A stretch of DNA of 64,000 bases. Origin: Actinomycetes bacterium. GTDB lineage: Bacteria; Actinomycetota; Acidimicrobiia; Acidimicrobiales; Palsa-688. Of the stretch, positions 19,431-28,045 are shown piece after piece (within the stretch, counting starts at the first letter, position 1; each line of letters starts with the position of its first letter). Where the stretch lies: NCBI GenBank assembly GCA_021787035.1, contig JAJYMM010000135.1, positions 1 to 64,000 of the forward strand. Direction: 5' to 3'. The position numbers and the translations under genes were made by a program. The notes under the pieces are model-generated. The model saw only the letters and a program-made list of their open reading frames with translations. It ran no database searches and was not told where the DNA came from.

Positions 19431-20580
19431 GTCCTACTCCCTTCGTCCTCGTGACAGCCGTCGCCGGAGAGGAACGCGGCGAGCTCGACTGCCTGCACAC
19501 CAGCTCCGGCTCGATCACGACATGCTCTTGGCGCCTGGTGCCGCTCCTCAACTGGTCTACCAAAATGTGCACGGCTGCAGCCCCGACCCTTTGGAAATCC
19601 TGCCGCACGGTCGTGAGGGGCGGGATGAAGTAGGCAGATTCGTCGATGTCGTCGAAACCCACGACCGCCACGTCTTCAGGCACACGCCTGTCCCTCTCAT
19701 ACAGGGCGCGCAGGACGCCGAGCGCCATCTGGTCGTTCGCGACGAACAACGCAGTCGCGTCTGGGATCTTTGCGAGCACCTGGCCGGCCTCGTACCCAGA
19801 GCGAGATGTCCAGTCACCCGAAAGCGGAGGCACCACGTCTGCACCAGCTGCCTCAAGAGCCTCGCGCCAACCGGCAACCCGCGCCCTCGCCTCGAGCCAC
19901 TCTTCCGGGCCAGCCACGTGGAAGACGGTCTCGTGCCCGTGGCCAAGCAGGTGCTCGGTGGCCAGCTTGGCCCCCTCGACCTGGTCGACCGTCACGACCG
20001 ACATGTCGGCTTCAGGGTCACCTTCGACCGCCACAACAGGCATCCCCGTGGGGAGGTCCGAAAGGGCCTCGTGGGCCTGGGTAAAAGGGGCAATAATCGC
20101 GATGCCATCGACCGATTGGGCGGAGAGCCGGCTCAGGGCTTCGGTCACCGACACCCGGTCTATAGAGTGCACCGCCACGACCGATACGAAATACCCGAAC
20201 CTTTGTGCCGCGCTCTGGATACCGAACATGGTCGAGACCGGGCCGTAGAGGCTCGAGTCGAGTGCAACCACCCCGAGGGTTTTGGTACGGCCGCTCGCCA
20301 GGGCACGGGCGGCAGTATTAGGGCGGTACCCCAACTGCTCGATTGCAGCCAGGACCCTCGCCCGCGTGATCTCCCTGACGCTTGGGTGCTTGTTCAGCAC
20401 CCTTGACACTGTCTGGTGCGACACGCCTGCAAAGCTCGCGACGTCGGCTATCGAGGGCCGGCGTGCCCGCGCATGCCCGCGGGCCAAAGAGGGCTCTCCG
20501 GATGCTTCCGGGAAGTCCACATTGAGAGCGCTAACCGCGTCAGGTTCCCATGGGGGGCCTTCAGACGCGGTCGAGCTCAT
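19423..20580 (-). CDS. LacI-family transcriptional regulator
   Basis: The 385-residue protein carries a LacI helix-turn-helix (SIADVASFAGVSHQTVSRVL, hinge YRPNTAARALASG) after an unusual 40-residue N-terminal extension, so the true start may be further in. The effector domain has VTVDQVEGAKLATEHLLGHG, FVANDQMALGVLRAL and VVGFDDIDESAYF. It probably controls its own operon with the SDR gene and the divergent LarA-type gene. A short CGGTACCG palindrome lies in the 96-base gap, but is too weak to call an operator. Confidence 0.92.
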   Translation of the reverse strand: MSSTASEGPPWEPDAVSALNVDFPEASGEPSLARGHARARRPSIADVASFAGVSHQTVSRVLNKHPSVREITRARVLAAIEQLGYRPNTAARALASGRTKTLGVVALDSSLYGPVSTMFGIQSAAQRFGYFVSVVAVHSIDRVSVTEALSRLSAQSVDGIAIIAPFTQAHEALSDLPTGMPVVAVEGDPEADMSVVTVDQVEGAKLATEHLLGHGHETVFHVAGPEEWLEARARVAGWREALEAAGADVVPPLSGDWTSRSGYEAGQVLAKIPDATALFVANDQMALGVLRALYERDRRVPEDVAVVGFDDIDESAYFIPPLTTVRQDFQRVGAAAVHILVDQLRSGTRRQEHVVIEPELVCRQSSSPRSSPATAVTRTKGVGLG

Positions 20581-20676
20581 GGCGCGCTACGCTCGCGGCC
20601 CACGGTACCGCGTTGGATCGGGGCACATATCCTAGAGTGAACGGTAACATGCGCGCGGGGGGTGAGGAAAGCATAA

Positions 20677-21951
20677 ATGTTGGTGAGGTTCCCCTACGGG
20701 ACGTCCGAGCTAACCACCGAGTTGCCCGACGGGACCTGCGTAATCGCCCCCGAGAGTAGTCAGGCTAGCGACGACGAACTGGAGGCCATCAGGAAGGCGC
20801 TCCGCAACCCGGTGCAAGGGCCGGCGCTCCGAGACCTGGCCACCCCGGGCTCTAGGGTGGCCATCGCCGTTTGCGACGGGACGCGCCCACAACCGAGGCG
20901 CCCGATGCTCACGGCCATCCTCGAGGAACTCGACGGCAGAACCCGCCCGGAAGACATCGTCGTGCTCGTAGCGACCGGCACGCACCGCGCCAACACGCCC
21001 GGCGAGCTCCTCCAGATGTTCGGGCCGGAGCTGCTCGGAGCCGTCCGGGTGGTCAACCACGACGCACGCGACGAAAACTGCCTGGTCGACCTCGGCACGA
21101 TGGGCAACGGGGTGCCGGTGGCGCTCAACCGGCAGTGGGTGGAAGCGGACGTGCGCATAACGACCGGCTTCGTCGAGCCGCATTTCTTCGCCGGTTTCTC
21201 GGGCGGCCCGAAGCTTGTCGCGCCCGGTCTCGCCGGCCTCAGGACGACCCTCACGCTCCACGACGCCAAACGGATCGGGGACCCCTCGGCCACCTGGGGG
21301 GTTCTAAAGGGCAACCCCGTCCACGACGACGTCCGCGCCATCGCAGCGTCCACGGGGGTGCACTTTGCCTGCGACGTTGTGCTCAACCGCCAGCATCGCG
21401 TCGTGGCCGCCTTCGCGGGCGAGCTCTTCGCCATGCACGAAGAGGCAACGGCCCTAGCGCGGCAAATGTCGTTCCGGCCCGTAGCGAGGGCCTTCGACGT
21501 GGTCGTGTCCTCCAACGCGGGCTTTCCTCTCGACCAAAACCTTTACCAGTGCGTGAAGGGGATGTCGGCCGCAGCCCAGGTGGCGAGGGCAGGCGGCCTT
21601 ATCATTGTGGTCGCCGAGTGCCGTGACGGCTTCCCTGACCACGGGGAGTTCAGAAGCCTCCTAGCTTCGGCGTCCTCGCCCGACGAGCTGCTCGGTGCCC
21701 TGGCCGCACGGTCGGCACCTGGAGAAACGGTGCCGGACCAGTGGCAGGCGCAAGTCCTCGCCCGGGTATTGCAGACGGCCCGCGTAGGCGTCTTTACCGA
21801 AGGGCTTTCGGCCCTACAGCTCGAAGACGCCTTCCTCATCCCGGTAGAGGACGTCTCCGGTGCCGTCGCCTCCGAGATCAAGCGAGTAGGAGATGGCGCC
21901 ACCTGTTGCGCGTTGCCTGCCGGTCCGGAGACGATCGCAGCCGTGGCCTGA
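20677..21951 (+). CDS. larA: LarA-family nickel-pincer racemase/epimerase
   Basis: The 424-residue protein matches lactate racemase LarA (DUF2088 plus C-terminal domain). The key residues of the Lactiplantibacillus enzyme, His108, His174, Lys184 and His200, all fall five positions earlier here: His103 (VATGTHRAN), His169 (VEPHFFAGFSGG), Lys179 (GGPKLVAPG, the residue linked to the nickel pincer nucleotide) and His195 (LTLHDAKRIG). The family racemises or epimerises 2-hydroxy acids by a hydride-transfer mechanism. The cofactor genes larB, larC and larE are not in this window. The LacI and SDR neighbours suggest a substrate other than lactate, for example a sugar acid. The ATG has a GAGGAAAG site. 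Confidence 0.88.
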   Translation: MLVRFPYGTSELTTELPDGTCVIAPESSQASDDELEAIRKALRNPVQGPALRDLATPGSRVAIAVCDGTRPQPRRPMLTAILEELDGRTRPEDIVVLVATGTHRANTPGELLQMFGPELLGAVRVVNHDARDENCLVDLGTMGNGVPVALNRQWVEADVRITTGFVEPHFFAGFSGGPKLVAPGLAGLRTTLTLHDAKRIGDPSATWGVLKGNPVHDDVRAIAASTGVHFACDVVLNRQHRVVAAFAGELFAMHEEATALARQMSFRPVARAFDVVVSSNAGFPLDQNLYQCVKGMSAAAQVARAGGLIIVVAECRDGFPDHGEFRSLLASASSPDELLGALAARSAPGETVPDQWQAQVLARVLQTARVGVFTEGLSALQLEDAFLIPVEDVSGAVASEIKRVGDGATCCALPAGPETIAAVA

Positions 21952-22077
21952 CCGCCAACCGCCACGCGGACCGGCAACAGCGGTCCACTACAGCCGTTCA
22001 CTCTCGGCCCGCGGGGTGCGAGCTCAATCCGCGTTGCAAACTTGCAAACGGGAATCCTATCGAGGGCTCGCGCTCGC

Positions 22078-22093
22078 GCTCGCGGCCGCGAGC
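22078..22093. terminator. Perfect 16-bp GC palindrome between convergent genes
   Basis: GCTCGCGGCCGCGAGC abuts the stop codon of the minus-strand HtrA gene and lies 126 bases after the LarA-type gene. CTCGCG repeats precede it. It may act as a terminator, though a hairpin with no loop would be tight. Confidence 0.45.
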
Positions 22094-23326
22094 TCAGTCC
22101 ACTGGAGCCACACCCAGGTGGACCTGTACCTCCTGGCTAGCCGACCCCGTGTAGAGGGTCAGCTTCAGGACTTGGCCAGGCTTGTGGGACTTTATCGCCG
22201 TCGAAAGGGCGGTGGTAGTGGTTACCGGCTTTCCGTCCACAGCCGTGATCTCGTCCCCAGCCTGGATACCAGCTTTGGCTGCCCCGCTCGCGGGGTCGAC
22301 CGCCTCGACCACGACCCCCGGCTTGGTCGGGGCTGGCGCGCCCGAGGATCCAAACGGCAAGGATCCAAACGGCGAGGACCCAAAGCCGAAGGAGCCGAAG
22401 GGCGACGACCCAAACGGGTTGCTAGCCGCCTGAGAGCTGGACACGACCGCGACCCCGAGGAACGCAGTACGCCCGTAGACGATGCCAGCGAGATGCTTAC
22501 CCGACGCGATCTCTGCGGCGATGACCCGGATCCTGTTGGAGGGGATGGCGAACCCGAGGCTCGCCCCCGCCCCAGCCGAAGCGGTGGCGGTGTCCATGCC
22601 AACCACATGGTCGTTCGCGTTGACGAGCGGGCCGCCAGAGTTGCCCGGCGCTATGGGCGCATCAGTCTGGAGCAGCCCGCGGAGGGTTTCCTGGTTGCCC
22701 CCAACGGGATCCTGCGGGCTAATTGTCCGGCTAGTCGCAGAGATTATGCCCTGGGTCACAGTTGGCTGGCCGCCGAGGCCGAGCGCGTTGCCAATGGCAA
22801 CGACTGCAGTGCCTACGCTGGCTTTAGACGAGTTGCCCCACGTGATGGTCGGGAGACCGCTCAGGCCCGTAACCTTTATCAACGCGATGTCTTGGGCCGG
22901 GTCGCTCCCGATGAAGGTCGCAACGTGCTTGCCATGGCCAGGGATGGTGACTGTGATACTGTCCGCGCCGGAAACGACGTGGTTATTCGTGACGATCAAA
23001 CCATTGGGGCTCACGATCATGCCCGTCCCGGCACCACCGGTCGCACCGTTGCCCACCAGTGGGTCGATCACGGTGTTGATGTCAACTACCGCAGGCTCGA
23101 CGGCCGCCGCGACAGCGCCGGTATCTATGCCGACCGGAGCGGCCTCCACGGCCGACTTGACGTGAACCGTACGCTTGGGCGCTCCTACGGCAGGCTTAGC
23201 AGCTTTCGCGATGGTCGCGCCCGTCCGAGCCGGCGCGGCCAATGCGGAAACTCCAAAGGGGGCCGCAAGCAGGGTCGCCGCCGCAGCGCAGCCGGCAGCA
23301 CCCGCCAGTGCTGAAGCCTTCTTCAT
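22094..23326 (-). CDS. Secreted HtrA/DegP-like serine protease (S1C) with PDZ domain
   Basis: The 410-residue protein has a signal-type N-terminus (KKASALAGAAGCAAAATLLA) and a trypsin-like domain with the full triad: His in TNNHVVSGA, Asp in AQDIALIKV and Ser in PGNSGGPLV. A PDZ domain ends the protein (GAAKAGIQAGDEITAVDGKP). Between them is an unusual Phe-Gly-Ser linker of NPFGSSPFGS type repeats. HtrA proteases degrade or refold damaged envelope proteins. A strong GAGGAGG precedes the ATG. The gene is alone, convergent to the LarA-type gene. Confidence 0.92.
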   Translation of the reverse strand: MKKASALAGAAGCAAAATLLAAPFGVSALAAPARTGATIAKAAKPAVGAPKRTVHVKSAVEAAPVGIDTGAVAAAVEPAVVDINTVIDPLVGNGATGGAGTGMIVSPNGLIVTNNHVVSGADSITVTIPGHGKHVATFIGSDPAQDIALIKVTGLSGLPTITWGNSSKASVGTAVVAIGNALGLGGQPTVTQGIISATSRTISPQDPVGGNQETLRGLLQTDAPIAPGNSGGPLVNANDHVVGMDTATASAGAGASLGFAIPSNRIRVIAAEIASGKHLAGIVYGRTAFLGVAVVSSSQAASNPFGSSPFGSFGFGSSPFGSLPFGSSGAPAPTKPGVVVEAVDPASGAAKAGIQAGDEITAVDGKPVTTTTALSTAIKSHKPGQVLKLTLYTGSASQEVQVHLGVAPVD

Positions 23327-23905
23327 CCTTGCCTCCTCGTGTTAGTCGTTCGTGCTTGGTACCTTCGCGGGGGCTTGAGTTTGGTCCGTCGCTGTCCCGC
23401 TAGTACCAAATCTTCCGACGTCAACCTGAGAACACCTTGAGCAGCTGCTGAAGTGGTTCATAAGGCTCATCCACTGCGCTGCCCTACTTGAGCATCCAGG
23501 CCCGCCGGCAACATGGCGGAGCCAGCCGGACCGGTCGTCGAAGCGCTAAACACCACTCTGGGCAACACCACTCAGGATGGCCATTAGGCCACTAATGGCG
23601 CGAACCGAACAGGGCTAAGTGGGCTGACCCGATTTGCCAAGGCACCATGTGACCGCTAACGTCTTGAACATGCGGAGGGGTGTGCCGCGCTTGGCAGACA
23701 GTCCGGTACGAGGCTGTCTTAGGGCATGGAAGGAAAGGCTTTGCGCTCGGCAAAACCCAGGTCGTTCCCCCACACCACCCGTAACAGGAGGGTTCTGAGC
23801 TTTGCACCAAGGGAGGGCCGGGACTGGCCGTGGCCGAACCCTCCCCGACTGCAAACCAACGGTGCCCTAGTCGGAGACTCCAACCAGACAAGGAGCTTGG
23901 AGGAA
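23327..23905. other. Intergenic region between divergent genes
   Basis: About 580 bases between the HtrA gene and the CUT2 transporter operon. No gene is supported; a longer in-frame start for the binding protein at 23726 would put non-family residues ahead of the Tat signal. It contains the palindrome at 23580-23599. Confidence 0.5.
23580..23599. promoter_or_regulatory. Palindromic operator candidate upstream of the CUT2 operon
   Basis: GCCATTAG GCCA CTAATGGC: two perfect 8-bp arms around four bases. It is AT-richer than its surroundings and lies about 300 bases before the binding-protein start, so it could be a repressor site or part of a promoter region. The regulator is not identified. 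Confidence 0.5.
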
Positions 23906-25072
23906 ATGCCAGAAAACCCACAGGAAAAGGTGAGCCCAGAGCGTTGGGAAATGTCGCGCAGGCGCATGCTGCGTGGCTTGGGCGTCGCAGCCGCGACAGT
24001 GCCCTTCGCTGGTGCACTGACAGAAATGCTGACAGACATGCCTGCCAGCGCGAGTCCTGCCGAGCGCAAGGCCGCCGGCCAGCGCGTGGCACGCAACTCC
24101 GTCTTTGAGAGCCCCTTCGCGTCGCACCCGGCCTACAAGTTCACGATGGTGAACCACGTGACCACCAATCCCTTCTTCGTGCCGACACGCTACGGGGCGT
24201 CCGACGCCGGCGTCCTGCTCGGCTGCAGCTATACCTGGAACGGGTCGGCCAATTCCATCGTGAGCGAAATGGTCGCCGCTCTCGACACGGCCATATCCGC
24301 CAGGGTCAACGGCATAGCCACGACGGTCATCACCCCAACCGGTTTCGTTGAGCCCACCAACAGGGCCCTCGCCGCAGGCATCCCCGTCGTCGCCTACAAC
24401 TCCAACGTGCCGGCCCAGGAGTACCCAAAGCAGGCCGCTTTGAACCACCAGATGTCCTACGTCGGACAGGACCTGTTCCAGGCCGGGGTCAACGCGGGCA
24501 ACCAGATACTCAAGTACGTGAAAAAGGGCGACCTCGTGGCCGGCTTCATTGCGACGCCCGGCACGCTAAACATCCAGCCCCGGATCGACGGCGCCGCCTC
24601 GGTGCTGAAGCCAGCAGGCATCAACTTCCCCGAGATCGGCACTGGTGCCCTGCTCTCGCAGGAGTCCACCGCCATCAACGCTTGGTACCTTGGCCACAAG
24701 GATGTCAAGTTCATGTACTGCGTGGACGCCGGCTCCACGTCCGAGGCAGCCGCAGTAGTCGAGAAGTACAACCTGAAGGGAAAGGTCTTGGTGGGAGGCT
24801 TCGACTTCCTCACGACGACTGTCGGAGCGGTCCAGAAGGGCTACCAACTGTGGACCATTGACCAGCAGCCCTACCAGCAGGGTTTCATGCCCATTTTGGA
24901 GCTCTTCCTCTACAACATCTCCGGTGGGCTCCAGGCACCAGTGGATATAGACACCGGCCTAAAGTTCGTTACCAAGTCCTCAATTGGCCCTTACACGTTG
25001 AAGGACCGTTACGAGGGCAGCTCGTCGGCCGCGGCGACGCTCACCCCGCCCAAGACCATCGCCTATTCGTAA
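23906..25072 (+). CDS. Tat-exported sugar-binding protein, CUT2-family ABC transporter
   Basis: The 388-residue protein starts with a twin-arginine signal (MSRRRMLRGLGVAAATVPFA) and then a type I periplasmic binding fold of the RbsB/XylF kind: KFTMVNHVTTNPFFVPTRYG, VNGIATTVITPTGFV, AAGIPVVAYNSN, KYVKKGDLVAGFIATPG and a C-terminal GAVQKGYQLWTIDQQPYQQG. It captures a sugar or sugar-like solute for the permease and ATPase that follow. The ATG with GGAGG just ahead was chosen over a longer frame without a site. Tat export means it folds before secretion. Confidence 0.9.
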   Translation: MPENPQEKVSPERWEMSRRRMLRGLGVAAATVPFAGALTEMLTDMPASASPAERKAAGQRVARNSVFESPFASHPAYKFTMVNHVTTNPFFVPTRYGASDAGVLLGCSYTWNGSANSIVSEMVAALDTAISARVNGIATTVITPTGFVEPTNRALAAGIPVVAYNSNVPAQEYPKQAALNHQMSYVGQDLFQAGVNAGNQILKYVKKGDLVAGFIATPGTLNIQPRIDGAASVLKPAGINFPEIGTGALLSQESTAINAWYLGHKDVKFMYCVDAGSTSEAAAVVEKYNLKGKVLVGGFDFLTTTVGAVQKGYQLWTIDQQPYQQGFMPILELFLYNISGGLQAPVDIDTGLKFVTKSSIGPYTLKDRYEGSSSAAATLTPPKTIAYS

Positions 25073-25081
25073 GCTGGAGTA

Positions 25082-26134
25082 GTGGCCAAACCGGTAACGA
25101 CCGCCCCCATAGCGGCCACAGCGCCTGCCCCGCCCACCTCGCCCGACGCGGGGTGGGCGCCCGCCGGTCGGCAGCTGCGGCGCGTCTTGGAAAGAAGAGA
25201 GATCGCGATCTTCTTGGTCGCGGTCGTCCTCTTCGTCTACTTCTCGACCACGACGAGCGCCTTCGCAACCGTCGACAACATGGTGACCATGACACAGTTC
25301 ATGGCGCCGATCGCGGCCATAGGTGCTGCCGAGGCCGTCATCCTCACAACTGGTGAGGTCGACCTGTCGTCGGGCACGGCGTTCATATTCTTCCCCTTCG
25401 TCGTCTACTTCCTCTGGGCCAATGCAGGCGTCCCGCTCGTCGCAGCGATCCTCGTGGCGCTCGCGTGCGCGGCGGTCTTCGGCCTCCTAAACGGTGTGCT
25501 CACGACGATGTTCGGGCTGCCGAGCTTCGTGACGACGCTCGCCACCTTCTCGGCTCTCTACGGCGTGATGCTCGTCACTTCCAATAGCGTCCAAGAGACT
25601 TTCTCGCTCACCGGCACCGGCGGCAACGTCCTCGGAGGTTACTCATGGTCTGAGATCCTCTGGGCGCTCGGCTGCGTTGCGTTCATCTTCTACCTGCTAC
25701 ACCTGAGCCGTTTCGGCTCTCATGTAGTTGCCGCCGGTGGCAACCTTCTCGGCGCGGCAGAGGCCGGTGTGCCCGTGCAGCGGGTCAAGATCTGGTCCTT
25801 CATGATGATCTCGGTCATCTCTGCCTTCATCGGGATCATCGATGCCGCCCGGATCACCACCCTCGACCCAGGCAACGACGGCACCCAGGAGATGTTCTAC
25901 GCCATAGCGGCAGCCATCATCGGCGGCACCGCCATGACCGGCGGTCGCGGTACGATCATTGGCTCCCTCATCGGCGCCCTGGTGCTCGGGATCCTTTACG
26001 ACGGGCTCGACATCAAGGGAGTCAACGCCAGCTACTTCCAGCTGGTGCTTGGGGTCGCCATCCTCGCCGCCATGATCGCGAATGTGCAATTACGCAGGGC
26101 CGCCATGCGGCGATGGAGGTCCATACGAAGATGA
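25082..26134 (+). CDS. CUT2-family ABC transporter permease (RbsC-like)
   Basis: The 350-residue membrane protein has eight to ten hydrophobic segments and the CUT2 motif GEVDLSSGTAF (the conserved G.(I/V)DLSVG segment) with GLLNGVLTTMFGLPSFVTTL after it. A later GTAMTGGRGTIIGSLIGALV is the conserved G.G.(I/V)G.G.GGA region. It forms the channel with itself as a homodimer in this family. The GTG start is nine bases after the binding-protein stop and its stop overlaps the ATPase start by four bases. Confidence 0.92.
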   Translation: MAKPVTTAPIAATAPAPPTSPDAGWAPAGRQLRRVLERREIAIFLVAVVLFVYFSTTTSAFATVDNMVTMTQFMAPIAAIGAAEAVILTTGEVDLSSGTAFIFFPFVVYFLWANAGVPLVAAILVALACAAVFGLLNGVLTTMFGLPSFVTTLATFSALYGVMLVTSNSVQETFSLTGTGGNVLGGYSWSEILWALGCVAFIFYLLHLSRFGSHVVAAGGNLLGAAEAGVPVQRVKIWSFMMISVISAFIGIIDAARITTLDPGNDGTQEMFYAIAAAIIGGTAMTGGRGTIIGSLIGALVLGILYDGLDIKGVNASYFQLVLGVAILAAMIANVQLRRAAMRRWRSIRR

Positions 26135-26973
26135 GTTCCACCGAAGCTGGGGCTACAGCAGCGCCCTCAGCACCTTTAAGCACGGCAGATGTCATCCTCG
26201 ACGTGCAACACGTTTCGAAGGCTTTTGGAGCGATCGTCGCCCTAGCCGATGTCAGCCTGCAGCTAAGGCGCGGGGAGGTCCTCGGCCTCGTCGGGGACAA
26301 CGGCGCCGGCAAGAGCACCCTGGCCAAGATCATCTGCGGGTTCCACCAGCCCGACTCGGGGAAGATCCTCCTCGAAGGCAAGGAAATACAGCTGCACTCG
26401 GTGCAAGATGCCCGGCGCCACGGCATCGACACCGTCTACCAGGACCTGGCCCTAGTGCCCCAGCTTCCTGTGTACGCCAACTTGTACCTAGGGCGTGAGT
26501 CCACCGTGGGCGGCCCGCTCCACCTGTTGGCCAGGTCCAAGATGCGCCGGGTCGCACGGGAGTACCTGCGTTCGATCAAGGTCAACCTGCCAAACGTAGA
26601 TGCCGACGTCGAGACGCTCTCGGGCGGGCAACGCCAGGCAGTGGCCGTCGCGCGTGCAACCCGTTCTCAGGTAAAGGTCCTCCTGCTCGACGAGCCGCTG
26701 GCTGCTATGGGCGCGAGGGAGTCTTCGCTTATCATCGACCTCATCAAAGACCTGGCTTCCCGTGGCCAGTCAATGATCGTGGTCGACCACAACTACACGC
26801 ACCTGTTCGAACTGTGCGACCGCCTCGCGGTCCTCCAAGACGGCGTCATCACCTTCGACAAGCTCATCTCCGAGACCTCCCTCCAAGAGATGACCGACTA
26901 CATGGTCTCCGAGTACCGCAACCAGCTCGGCACCGGCCGCACCGAGAGGGTGAACGGCGCCAACGGGCCCTGA
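26131..26973 (+). CDS. Single-domain ABC ATPase of the CUT2 transporter
   Basis: The 280-residue protein has one nucleotide-binding domain: Walker A GDNGAGKST, Q-loop YQDLALV, signature LSGGQRQ, Walker B KVLLLDEP, then H-loop VVDHN. RbsA-type CUT2 ATPases normally have two fused domains of about 500 residues; this half-size form resembles the FrcA/XylG-short type and must act as a homodimer. The motif after Walker B is LAAMG rather than the usual (T/S)AALG. The ATG start overlaps the permease stop (ATGA), with GGAGG upstream. Confidence 0.92.
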   Translation: MSSTEAGATAAPSAPLSTADVILDVQHVSKAFGAIVALADVSLQLRRGEVLGLVGDNGAGKSTLAKIICGFHQPDSGKILLEGKEIQLHSVQDARRHGIDTVYQDLALVPQLPVYANLYLGRESTVGGPLHLLARSKMRRVAREYLRSIKVNLPNVDADVETLSGGQRQAVAVARATRSQVKVLLLDEPLAAMGARESSLIIDLIKDLASRGQSMIVVDHNYTHLFELCDRLAVLQDGVITFDKLISETSLQEMTDYMVSEYRNQLGTGRTERVNGANGP

Positions 26974-26992
26974 ACGGCCCTCCGGTCCGAAC

Positions 26993-27009
26993 GATGGCCT
27001 TACGCCATC
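26993..27009. terminator. Short hairpin between convergent genes
   Basis: GATGGC CTTAC GCCATC, a perfect 6-bp stem in the 41-base gap between the ABC operon and tatC, six bases from the tatC stop. A bidirectional terminator is likely. Confidence 0.55.
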
Positions 27010-27014
27010 TACGT

Positions 27015-27923
27015 CTATCTATGGAGTAGCCGCCCCACGAGGATCGAGGCTTCGTAGAAGATCACCATCGGGACGGCCATCCCAAGGAACGTGAAAGGGT
27101 CGTTCGAAGGTGTCACTATCGCGGCTACGGCGCAGAGCACGACGATCGCCGGCCGGCGCCACTTGCGCCATTTGGCGGAGGGGATGACACGGGCCAGCAT
27201 CAGGCCCACGACGATGGTCGGATAGAGGAAGACGAGGCCGAAGACGAGGCAGATCAGCACGTAGAGGCTTATGTACTCACCAACGTTGAACAGCGGGCTG
27301 ACGCCCGTACCGCTGGCCCCGACGAGCCAGTTGACGGCTTTCGGCCAGACGAGGATCGCAACTGTCACGCCCATGGCGAATAACCCGATTGCGGACGCAA
27401 CAAAGGGGATCGCATAGCGCTTTTCGCGCTTCTTCAACCCGGGCGTGATAAACCGCCACAACTGCCAGAGCCAAACAGGTGCCGCCAGCGCCACGCCGAT
27501 GTACATTGCCACCTTCAAGCGGGTGAGGAAACCTTCGGCCGGGCCGGTGATTATCAGGTTCGAGGTGACACAGGTATGCGGGTGGCTGTGACAGTACGCC
27601 CCATAGGGGCCCTTCATGAATGTCAGGACAGGGTCGTAGAGGAAGTACCCGGCGATCACGGCGAGGAGAAGGGCGGAGGCGCTGATGATGAGCCGGCGCC
27701 GGAGCTCCGCGAGGTGCTCCCAAAGCGTCATGCGCGCCCCGTCGCCGTCGAGCTCCTCCTCCTGCGAGTGGGTGGCTCCGACCGTGGCTGCGCCGTCCGT
27801 ACCGTAGGGTGCGGTGTTGCCGTCACCCAAGCCGAGGTCCGCGGCCCCACCCAGGCCGTCCAACTCCTCTACTCGGACGCCCTCTCCCCCGGTACCCTCG
27901 GGCGTCTGCTCGCTCGGCGCCAT
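27015..27923 (-). CDS. tatC: Sec-independent protein translocase TatC
   Basis: The 302-residue protein has the six-helix TatC fold: MTLWEHLAELRRRLIISASA with the conserved E.R.R at the cytoplasmic start, PAEGFLTRLKVAMYIGVALA, APVWLWQLWRFITPGL, EKRYAIPFVASAIGLF and the closing VTPSNDPFTFLGMAVPM, which matches the TPS.D...Q/M signature. TatC recognises twin-arginine signal peptides. The first 65 residues are an acidic, Gly-rich extension not present in short TatC proteins; a start at the ATG just before TLWEHL would remove it. tatA and tatB are not in this window. Tat substrates nearby include the GH1 protein and the CUT2 binding protein. Confidence 0.95.
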   Translation of the reverse strand: MAPSEQTPEGTGGEGVRVEELDGLGGAADLGLGDGNTAPYGTDGAATVGATHSQEEELDGDGARMTLWEHLAELRRRLIISASALLLAVIAGYFLYDPVLTFMKGPYGAYCHSHPHTCVTSNLIITGPAEGFLTRLKVAMYIGVALAAPVWLWQLWRFITPGLKKREKRYAIPFVASAIGLFAMGVTVAILVWPKAVNWLVGASGTGVSPLFNVGEYISLYVLICLVFGLVFLYPTIVVGLMLARVIPSAKWRKWRRPAIVVLCAVAAIVTPSNDPFTFLGMAVPMVIFYEASILVGRLLHR

Positions 27924-28045
27924 AGTCCCTCCAGCCTACGCCGCCCCCCGCCACGGTGAACCTCGCCCACCTCGCGCGCAGGGTAGGCGATCGGGGTACC
28001 CCGTCCTGGCCCGAAGGCCGGGGTTATGCCAGGCTGGGCGGCCAT

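Noticed and set aside
20603-20649. CGGTACCG palindrome and a CGGTAACA half-site between the second LacI gene and larA
   Set aside because: Arms too short or unmatched to call a LacI operator, although the position would be right.
21893-23314. Long plus-strand open frame (473 residues) opposite the HtrA gene
   Set aside because: Arg/Gly/Pro-rich composition typical of an antisense frame; the minus strand has the full protease triad and PDZ domain.
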